From contig NZ_ATVR01000033.1 of assembly GCF_000420825.1 (NCBI RefSeq), forward strand, positions 1 to 39,642: a DNA stretch of 39,642 bases. The letters run 5' to 3'. Shown here one piece after another: positions 18,276-25,036 of the stretch. A program made the translations under genes and the position numbers. The notes under the pieces are model-generated. The model was given only the letters and a program-made list of their open reading frames with translations. It was not told the DNA's origin and searched no databases. Positions within the stretch are counted from its first letter, which is position 1. Each line of letters begins with the position of its first letter. The DNA comes from Butyrivibrio sp. AE2015. Lineage in GTDB: Bacteria; Bacillota; Clostridia; Lachnospirales; Lachnospiraceae.

Positions 18276-20555
18276 ATGGTACAAAACTTCGACGACGGAA
18301 AAATTGAAGCCATTGAGGAATTTCAATCGCCGGATGTGCTGTATGAAGGACTTATAGCAAGAGTAAGAAAATATCATCCATCGGATGATATTTCTCTTAT
18401 TGAGAAGGCATATCAAAAGGCGGCTGAAGCACACAGAGATCAAAGACGTAAATCGGGTGAACCATATATAATTCACCCTCTTTGTGTTGCAATAATACTT
18501 GCAGATTTAGAGCTCGATAAAGAAACTCTGGCGGCAGGTCTTCTTCATGATGTCGTTGAGGATACTATATGCACTAAAGAAGGGATTCAGGAGGAGTTTG
18601 GAGAGGATGTAGCTCTTTTGGTAGATGGAGTTACAAAACTGACTGCTTTGCAGCTTACAACTGACAGCGCCGGCAAGACTCAGGAACAGCTTGATATACA
18701 GGCACAGAACCTTAGAAAGATGTTTCTTGCCATGGCAAAGGATATCAGAGTAATTCTGATAAAGCTTGCGGACAGGCTCCACAATATGCGTACTCTTTCT
18801 CATATGCCTCCTGAAAAGCAGTCAAGGATTGCGCAGGAGACCCTTGATATTTACTCACCTATTGCAGGAAGACTTGGTATCAGCCGTATCAAGGTTGAGC
18901 TTGATGATCTTTCGCTTAAATATCTTAAACCTGATGTTTATTATGATCTTGTTGAAAAGGTTGCAACAAGGAAGAGCGAGAGGGAAAAATACGTTGAGGA
19001 CATTTGTGAAAATGTTCGAGATGCTATTTCTGCTGCAGGTATTACAGGCGATGTCAACGGCAGAGTTAAGCACTTCTTTAGTATATATAAAAAGATGCGC
19101 AACCAGAATAAGACTCTGGATCAGATCTATGATCTGTTTGCTATCAGGATAATAGTTGGTACTGTTAAGGACTGTTATGCGGCTCTTGGCGTTATACATG
19201 AGATGTATAAGCCTATTCCCGGCAGGTTTAAAGACTATATTGCCATGCCAAAGCCCAATATGTATCAGTCTCTTCATACAACACTTATAGGCCAGACAGG
19301 TCAGCCTTTTGAGATACAGATCCGCACTTATGATATGCATCGTGCAGCTGAATATGGTATTGCGGCTCACTGGAAATATAAGGAAGCTTCAGATGGTAAA
19401 AAGTCTGAAAGTGGCGAGGAAGAGAAGCTTATCTGGCTTCGTCAGATATTGGAATGGCAACAGGACATGTCTGATAACCAGGAGTTTATGAGCCTGTTAA
19501 AGAGTGATCTTAACCTCTTTTCAGAGGATGTGTATTGCTTTACTCCAACCGGCGATGTAAAGAATCTTCCTGCCGGTTCAACACCTATCGATTTTGCATA
19601 CAGTATTCATAGTGCCGTGGGCAATAAGATGATCGGTGCCAAGGTAAATGGCAAACTTGTGCCCATTGATTACAAGATTCAAAACGGTGACAGAATTGAA
19701 GTTATCACCAGCCAGAATTCAAGAGGCCCCAGCAGAGACTGGCTTGCGATCGCTAAATCTACATCTACCAAAAACAAGATCAATCAGTGGTTTAGAAATG
19801 AACTTAAAGAGGAGAACATAGTCAAGGGACGTGAACTTCTCATTGAGTACTGTAAAAGTAAGGGCATAGATCTTTTCTCTATTTCAAAACCTGAGTTTCA
19901 GAATATTGTTATAAAGAAATATGGTTTCCACGATTGGAACGCTGTTCTTGCAGCTGTTGGACACGGCGGGCTAAAGGAAGGCCAGATTGTAAATAAGATG
20001 CTTGAGCTTAATGATAAAGAGCACAAGCGCAATATTACCGATGAAGAAGTACTTGCAGCTGTAGCTGAATCCAATGTAACACCGCAGGTTTCAGGCTCTG
20101 ACAATGCAATAATTGTTAAAGGCGTTCATGATGTGGCTGTAAGATTTTCAAAATGCTGCAATCCTGTTCCAGGTGATGATATATGCGGTTTCGTTACTAG
20201 AGGACGAGGCGTATCTATTCACAGAAGAGACTGCGTCAATGTTATCAAGATGCAGGAAGAGGACAGATCAAGGCTTATTGAGGCCAGATGGCAGTCTGAT
20301 TCTCAGTCCTTTGGCAAGTACGCAGCTACTATCAAGATATTTGCCAATAACCGAAGCGGACTTTTGGCTGACATATCACGTGCACTTACTGAGAAAAATA
20401 TCGATATCATTTCCATGAATACAAGGACCAGTAAGCAGGGACTTGCAACAATGGAAACATCTTTCCAGGTTTCATCAAGAAATCAGCTTAGAGAGATTGT
20501 CGATAAGATCAGGCAGATTGACAGCGTCATTGATATTGAGAGGACTACAGGTTGA
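18276..20555 (+). CDS. relA: Bifunctional (p)ppGpp synthetase/hydrolase (RelA/SpoT homologue)
   Basis: 759 residues with the full long-RSH order. The N-terminal HD hydrolase domain has LLHDVVEDT (His91-Asp92), so hydrolysis is expected. Next is the synthetase domain with YQSLHTTLIG and FEIQIRT. A TGS domain (EDVYCFTPTGDVKNLP) follows, then the conserved cysteine segment KCCNPVPGDDICGFVTRGRG and a C-terminal ACT domain. It makes and degrades the stringent-response alarmone. By changing GTP levels it should influence CodY, which is encoded 12 kb downstream. The ribosome site GAAGGGAAG lies in the end of apt. The stop overlaps the next start (TGATG). Confidence 0.96.
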   Translation: MVQNFDDGKIEAIEEFQSPDVLYEGLIARVRKYHPSDDISLIEKAYQKAAEAHRDQRRKSGEPYIIHPLCVAIILADLELDKETLAAGLLHDVVEDTICTKEGIQEEFGEDVALLVDGVTKLTALQLTTDSAGKTQEQLDIQAQNLRKMFLAMAKDIRVILIKLADRLHNMRTLSHMPPEKQSRIAQETLDIYSPIAGRLGISRIKVELDDLSLKYLKPDVYYDLVEKVATRKSEREKYVEDICENVRDAISAAGITGDVNGRVKHFFSIYKKMRNQNKTLDQIYDLFAIRIIVGTVKDCYAALGVIHEMYKPIPGRFKDYIAMPKPNMYQSLHTTLIGQTGQPFEIQIRTYDMHRAAEYGIAAHWKYKEASDGKKSESGEEEKLIWLRQILEWQQDMSDNQEFMSLLKSDLNLFSEDVYCFTPTGDVKNLPAGSTPIDFAYSIHSAVGNKMIGAKVNGKLVPIDYKIQNGDRIEVITSQNSRGPSRDWLAIAKSTSTKNKINQWFRNELKEENIVKGRELLIEYCKSKGIDLFSISKPEFQNIVIKKYGFHDWNAVLAAVGHGGLKEGQIVNKMLELNDKEHKRNITDEEVLAAVAESNVTPQVSGSDNAIIVKGVHDVAVRFSKCCNPVPGDDICGFVTRGRGVSIHRRDCVNVIKMQEEDRSRLIEARWQSDSQSFGKYAATIKIFANNRSGLLADISRALTEKNIDIISMNTRTSKQGLATMETSFQVSSRNQLREIVDKIRQIDSVIDIERTTG

Positions 20556-21211
20556 TGGAAAAGGCTTTATCTATTGGAATGTTTACTCTTGGCATGGTTG
20601 GAACAAATTGCTATTTTGTTTATAAGCCTGATGCTGATTGTAACACGGATGATTGTAAGCATGTAATTTTTTTTGATCCTGCTGATCAGGGCAAAAAAAT
20701 ATATGAGAAGCTATCAGAAAATGGTTTTGTTATAGACCTCATCCTTTTGACTCACGGACACTTTGACCATATTGGCGGCGTGGAAGAGCTTAAAAATCTT
20801 TCGGGCGCCAAGGTCTATTGCTATGAAAAAGAACAGGCTATGTGTAAGGATGCATATCTAAATCTCTCAAACGATTACAATATGCACCTTAAGATTGTTC
20901 CGGATGGTTTATACAAAGATGGTGATACAATTTCGGCCGCAGGTATGAGCTGCAGACTGATCGCAACTCCGGGACATACTTCGGGTAGCTGCTGTTACTA
21001 TTTTGAAGAGGACGGCATTCTGATAAGTGGAGATACCCTGTTTGAAGAATCTGTTGGAAGAACTGATTTTCCTACAGGCTCTACAAGTGAGATAATCAGA
21101 TCCATAAAAGAAAAACTCCTTGTTCTTCCTGATGAAACTGTAGTTTATCCGGGACATGGTGAAATTACAACAATAGAACACGAAAAAATGTATAATCCGT
21201 TTGTTATTTAA
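20555..21211 (+). CDS. MBL-fold metallo-hydrolase (glyoxalase II-like)
   Basis: 218 residues. The metal-binding motif THGHFDHIGG, the histidine in TPGHTSGSCCYYF, the aspartate in ISGDTLF and the final YPGHGEITT histidine are all present, so it is probably an active di-metal hydrolase of the GloB-like YcbL/YqgX type. The true substrate is unknown. The ATG at 20555 overlaps the relA stop by one base and has GAGAGG upstream; the TTG one codon earlier is less likely. The apt-relA-MBL-hemZ order is shared with other clostridia, which is general knowledge rather than a search result. Confidence 0.9.
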   Translation: MEKALSIGMFTLGMVGTNCYFVYKPDADCNTDDCKHVIFFDPADQGKKIYEKLSENGFVIDLILLTHGHFDHIGGVEELKNLSGAKVYCYEKEQAMCKDAYLNLSNDYNMHLKIVPDGLYKDGDTISAAGMSCRLIATPGHTSGSCCYYFEEDGILISGDTLFEESVGRTDFPTGSTSEIIRSIKEKLLVLPDETVVYPGHGEITTIEHEKMYNPFVI

Positions 21212-21248
21212 TGCGGATTATATTTTTTTGATGTATTTGAGGCTTATT

Positions 21249-22685
21249 ATGCAAGTTGTTTTGATTAAAGAAGATAAGTACACATACGATATTCATTCCC
21301 TTTATAAGGCTTTTTATCCAACTGAGGATGTAAAGGTTATTTTAGAGAACGACCTTGATAAGATAGATGAAGTAAAAAGGCTAAATTCTGATATCACTGT
21401 TTCAAGTGTTGATGTCAGTGTTTCAAAAAATGAGCTTAAAAAGAGCATCTATCTGGATCTTTCTGCAAAGACTGGGAAAAATCTACCTTGGGGAAATCTT
21501 ACCGGGATAAGACCTACGAGGATAGTCATGAACCTCATCGAAGAGGAAAAGAGCGACGATGAAATTGTCCAATACATGAAAGATACCTACTGTGTATCGG
21601 ATGAAAAGATTGCTCTTAGTCTTAAGATTGCCCACAGGGAAAAAGAAATACTTAAATGTATAGATTACAAGAATGGCTACAGCCTTTATCTGGGAATACC
21701 TTTTTGTCCTACAACATGTTTGTATTGTTCTTTTACATCCTATCCAATAGGAGCTTTTTCAAATATTGTGGATGATTATATTACTTGTCTTGAAAAAGAA
21801 ATTGATTATGTTGCAGAGAATTTTAAGGACAAAACATTGGACACCGTCTATATAGGCGGAGGTACACCTACAACTCTTGAGCCTCACCAGCTTGAAAGAC
21901 TTATCGGATACCTTAAGTCAAAGCTTGATTTTTCAAAGGTAAAAGAGTTTACAGTTGAGTCGGGAAGGCCTGACTCTATTACAAGAGATAAGCTTAAAAC
22001 CATGAAAAAGATGGGTGTGACAAGAATTTCTGTAAATCCTCAGACTATGAGGGATGAGACCTTAAAGCTCATAGGAAGGAGACATACAGTTTCTCAGCTT
22101 ATCGATGCTTATAATATGGCTAGAGAAGAGGGCTTTGATAACATCAATATGGATATTATCCTGGGACTTCCGGGCGAAGGCGCCAGTGATGTCGCTTATA
22201 CAATGGAAGAGATTAAAAAGCTTGATCCTGATGACCTTACAGTGCACTCACTTGCTATAAAAAGAGGCTCTAAGCTTGCTGAGATCATGGAACTTGCCAA
22301 ACATAGAGGCAAAGAAAGTGCTTCTGGTTCTTTTGATGACAATAAAGATATTCTTGATGATATAAAGAATACAGAAGAAATGATGGAGATCGCCTTAAAG
22401 GGAGCAAGGGATATGGGGCTTGAACCCTATTACCTTTACAGGCAAAAAAATATTTCCGGTAACTTTGAAAATACCGGATATGCCAGAAAAGGTAAGGCAG
22501 GTATTTATAACATTTTGATCAATGAAGAGGTTCAATCCATTGTTGCGCTTGGAGCCGGTACCGTTACAAAGAGAGTTTACGGGTATGATGGCAGAATAGA
22601 GCGATGCGATAATGTGAAGGATGTAAAACTCTACATGGAGCAGATCGATGAAATGATAGATAGAAAGAGGAAACTGTTTTTGTAA
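21249..22685 (+). CDS. hemZ: HemZ-type radical SAM protein (coproporphyrinogen dehydrogenase-like)
   Basis: 478 residues from the ATG at 21249, which has TGAGG at good spacing; upstream in-frame starts fall in or near the preceding gene. A small N-terminal domain is followed by a radical SAM core with FCPTTCLYCSF (Cys153, Cys157, Cys160), the glycine-rich YIGGGTPTTLE, and NMDIILGLPGE. It matches HemZ, annotated as oxygen-independent coproporphyrinogen III dehydrogenase in Firmicutes. Not all members of this family are proven to act in heme synthesis, and no other heme genes are visible here. It ends the apt-relA group; the following genes have their own promoter. Confidence 0.88.
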   Translation: MQVVLIKEDKYTYDIHSLYKAFYPTEDVKVILENDLDKIDEVKRLNSDITVSSVDVSVSKNELKKSIYLDLSAKTGKNLPWGNLTGIRPTRIVMNLIEEEKSDDEIVQYMKDTYCVSDEKIALSLKIAHREKEILKCIDYKNGYSLYLGIPFCPTTCLYCSFTSYPIGAFSNIVDDYITCLEKEIDYVAENFKDKTLDTVYIGGGTPTTLEPHQLERLIGYLKSKLDFSKVKEFTVESGRPDSITRDKLKTMKKMGVTRISVNPQTMRDETLKLIGRRHTVSQLIDAYNMAREEGFDNINMDIILGLPGEGASDVAYTMEEIKKLDPDDLTVHSLAIKRGSKLAEIMELAKHRGKESASGSFDDNKDILDDIKNTEEMMEIALKGARDMGLEPYYLYRQKNISGNFENTGYARKGKAGIYNILINEEVQSIVALGAGTVTKRVYGYDGRIERCDNVKDVKLYMEQIDEMIDRKRKLFL

Positions 22686-22725
22686 GAATCAGTGCCCCAA
22701 TTTGCCTTAATTTTTTCTAAAGAGA

Positions 22726-22754
22726 TTGAAAGATATTGTGCAATATGCTATCAT
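22726..22754 (+). promoter_or_regulatory. Promoter for the DUF5692-hypB-hypA unit
   Basis: TTGAAA (22726-22731), a 17-base spacer and TATCAT (22749-22754) with an upstream TGC make an extended -10 promoter. The predicted start is near 22761. This makes the nickel-related genes a separate unit from hemZ. Confidence 0.7.
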
Positions 22755-22771
22755 ATTGATAATAAAATGAC

Positions 22772-22803
22772 GATATTGCTCAGAAAAATAAAAATGCAAT
22801 ATC
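22772..22803 (+). promoter_or_regulatory. Dyad/hairpin in the leader just before the ribosome site
   Basis: GATATTGC (22772-22779) and GCAATATC (22796-22803) form a perfect inverted repeat with 16 bases between. The right arm touches the ribosome site AAAGGAGG (22804-22811). It could be an operator just downstream of the transcription start, or an RNA hairpin affecting translation. Confidence 0.5.
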
Positions 22804-22817
22804 AAAGGAGGTTTTTT

Positions 22818-23936
22818 ATGCTATTCCAACTTTATAGCAACCATGCGGCTATGCAGCTCATTGGATGGGTGTTGGTATTCTGTGGTCTTATTCTTATGAA
22901 TGAGATTGGTCGTAGGACCAAAACTGGTGGAATCGTTGTATTTGTAGTGATTCCATGTATCTTAACTGTTTATTTTATTCTGGCACATTTAGGAATGTTC
23001 GGTGGTGCATCAAACCCAACCGTAGCATTCATGGATGGATGGTTCCATTACTTCAAGCTTTATGCTGCTGATATCGGCTGCGTAGGCTTTATGATGATCA
23101 AGTACAAATGGGGTATCGGCAAGGAAAAATGGTTTGCATGGTTCCCATGGTTCATCGTTGCAGCAAACATCATGATCGCTAACGTTTCTGATATGGAATC
23201 TGCTCTTGCAGCTTTCTCAATCACAGGAAACTTAAGTGGTGCATGGTGGGCATCTAACGAAGGCGTATTTATTTACGGCGGATGGTGGAACGTTGTTAAT
23301 GCTCTTGCAGGAATGATCAACATTTTCTGTATGACAGGTTGCGTTCACCTTTATACATCTAAGGACAAGAACGAGTCAGATATGCTCTGGCCTGATATGA
23401 CAATCTGGTTTATTCTTGCATACGACGTATGGAACTTTGAGTATACATACCTCAACCTTCCTACACATTCATGGTACTGTGGTGTTGCACTTCTTCTTGC
23501 TCCTACATTTGCAAATGCATTCTGGAACAAGGGTGCATGGATCCAGAACCGTGCTAATACACTTGCTATCTGGTGCATGTGGGCTCAGGTTGTTCCTGCA
23601 TTCCAGCTTAGTTCAAAGTTTGCAGCAGCACTTCCTTCAATCTACGGTGGAGCTACAGCAAACGGAATTACAACAATGGATCTTTATGACAAGGCAATTA
23701 ACCTTTACAACTCAGGTGCCGGCAAGACAGCACAGGCAGGCGAAATTATCGCTAGCATGGGTATAACTGCTGATCCTAGAGCTCAGGGTGTTGTTGCTAT
23801 ACTTGCTATCGTTATCAACGTAATTTGCATCACTGAGATCATCAAGAGATCTATCAAACTTGGCAAGAACCCATATGCAAATGAAGTATTCGGCGATACA
23901 AAGGACTTCAAGCTTGCAATGGAGCGTGCTAAATAA
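22818..23936 (+). CDS. Polytopic membrane protein, DUF5692-like
   Basis: 372 residues from the ATG at 22818 with an ideal AAAGGAGG site. There are about 9-10 hydrophobic spans, and the protein is rich in Trp, Met and aromatic residues, with conserved-looking GWFHYFKLYAADIGCVGF, WWASNEGVFIYGGWWN and CMTGCVHLYTS stretches. It resembles the DUF5692 family as I remember it; no function is known to me. Its stop overlaps the hypB start (TAATG), so the two are translationally coupled, and its promoter serves hypB and hypA. That ties it to nickel handling by context only. A nickel transporter, a membrane anchor for a redox protein, or an unrelated role are all possible. Confidence 0.65.
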   Translation: MLFQLYSNHAAMQLIGWVLVFCGLILMNEIGRRTKTGGIVVFVVIPCILTVYFILAHLGMFGGASNPTVAFMDGWFHYFKLYAADIGCVGFMMIKYKWGIGKEKWFAWFPWFIVAANIMIANVSDMESALAAFSITGNLSGAWWASNEGVFIYGGWWNVVNALAGMINIFCMTGCVHLYTSKDKNESDMLWPDMTIWFILAYDVWNFEYTYLNLPTHSWYCGVALLLAPTFANAFWNKGAWIQNRANTLAIWCMWAQVVPAFQLSSKFAAALPSIYGGATANGITTMDLYDKAINLYNSGAGKTAQAGEIIASMGITADPRAQGVVAILAIVINVICITEIIKRSIKLGKNPYANEVFGDTKDFKLAMERAK

Positions 23937-24604
23937 TGGATAATGTTAGAGTTATTGAAGTAAAGCGCAGCATATTTGAAAGCAACGATAAGGATGCTGA
24001 CAAACTGCGCCAGGAGCTTAAGGAGAGCAAAACATTTCTTTTGAACTTAATGTCTTCTCCTGGATCAGGTAAGACAACTACCTTGAAAAAGACAATTGAG
24101 CTTCTGAAAGATAAATACCGCATTGGCGTCATGGAAGCTGACATTGATTCAGATGTTGATGCCAAGACAATTGCGGCAACCGGTGTTAAGGCAATTCAGC
24201 TTCATACCGGTGGTATGTGTCACCTTGATGCTGACATGACAAGACAGGGAATCAGAGAGCTTGATACAAGCGATGTTGATTTTGCAATTCTTGAGAATGT
24301 TGGAAATCTTGTCTGCCCTGCAGAATTTGACACAGGAAGCACCAAGAATGCTATGATCTTATCTGTTCCTGAAGGACATGATAAGCCACTTAAGTATCCT
24401 TTGATGTTTTCAATTTGTGATGTGGTTTTAATAAATAAGATTGATGTTATGCCTTATTTTGACTTTGACCTTGAAAAGGTAAAAGAAAATATCCTGTATA
24501 GAAATCCTAATGCGAAGATAATTCCTATCTGTGCAAAGACTGGTGAGGGCATGCAGGAATGGGCTGACTGGCTATCAGCTCAGATTGATGAAGCTATAAA
24601 ATAA
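23936..24604 (+). CDS. hypB: Nickel-insertion GTPase HypB
   Basis: 222 residues. This SIMIBI GTPase delivers nickel to [NiFe]-hydrogenase precursors, and in some species to urease. Visible features are the P-loop SSPGSGKTT (Lys46), ADIDSDVDA, the G-domain metal site Cys95-His96 (GGMCHLDA) plus Cys127 (NLVCPAEF), the guanine motif NKID, and CAKTGEG. The N-terminal CxxCGC motif and His-rich segment of some HypB proteins are absent, so it is the minimal form. It starts one base inside the end of the membrane protein gene. hypA follows after 69 bases. hypC-F and hydrogenase genes are not in the window. Confidence 0.93.
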   Translation: MDNVRVIEVKRSIFESNDKDADKLRQELKESKTFLLNLMSSPGSGKTTTLKKTIELLKDKYRIGVMEADIDSDVDAKTIAATGVKAIQLHTGGMCHLDADMTRQGIRELDTSDVDFAILENVGNLVCPAEFDTGSTKNAMILSVPEGHDKPLKYPLMFSICDVVLINKIDVMPYFDFDLEKVKENILYRNPNAKIIPICAKTGEGMQEWADWLSAQIDEAIK

Positions 24605-24620
24605 ATGGCAATAACAAGAT

Positions 24621-24656
24621 GGGGATGCCAGGCGATCAACTTCGCCCGGCATCTTC
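24621..24656 (+). other. GC-rich hairpin between hypB and hypA
   Basis: GATGCCAGGCGA (24624-24635) pairs with TCGCCCGGCATC (24642-24653), 12 bp with one A-C mismatch and a 6-nt loop, and can extend outward by three more pairs. No T-run follows, so it is not a classic terminator. It may protect or process the message and set the HypB:HypA ratio. Confidence 0.6.
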
Positions 24657-24673
24657 TTGGGTAAAGGATAATT

Positions 24674-25018
24674 ATGCACGAGCTTGGCGTTGTTTTTCGT
24701 ATAATTGATGATCTTACTGAAGTAGGTAAAGAGAATGAACTTGAAAAGATTCATTCTGTAACTTTACAACTGGGGGAAGTGTCCGGAGTAGTCCCACATC
24801 TTTTGACAGATGCATGGAAATGGGCTTCGGATAAAACTGAGCTTATGAAAGGCTCAGAGCTTATTATCGAAACTCTTCCTGCAGTCACATTCTGTGAGGA
24901 CTGCAAGAGTGAATATGAAACTGTAGCGCATGGTAAGATCTGCCCTAACTGTGGCAGCGAGCACACATATCTCTTAAAAGGCAATGAATTTATGATAAAA
25001 GAGATAGCGGCTACGTAA
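24674..25018 (+). CDS. hypA: Nickel metallochaperone HypA
   Basis: 114 residues, standard size. It binds nickel through the N-terminal MHE motif (His2) and carries a structural zinc site made of CxxC pairs (Cys74/Cys77 and Cys90/Cys93). It hands nickel to the hydrogenase large subunit together with HypB. AAAGGA precedes the ATG. The next gene starts 18 bases after the stop, so the oxidoreductase is probably on the same transcript. Confidence 0.95.
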   Translation: MHELGVVFRIIDDLTEVGKENELEKIHSVTLQLGEVSGVVPHLLTDAWKWASDKTELMKGSELIIETLPAVTFCEDCKSEYETVAHGKICPNCGSEHTYLLKGNEFMIKEIAAT

Positions 25019-25036
25019 TGAGTTTTTAAAAGGAAA

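Noticed and set aside
22692..22817. N-terminal extension of the DUF5692-like protein from an upstream in-frame start
   Set aside because: The stretch contains the promoter and a perfect ribosome site just before the ATG at 22818, so it is leader rather than coding.
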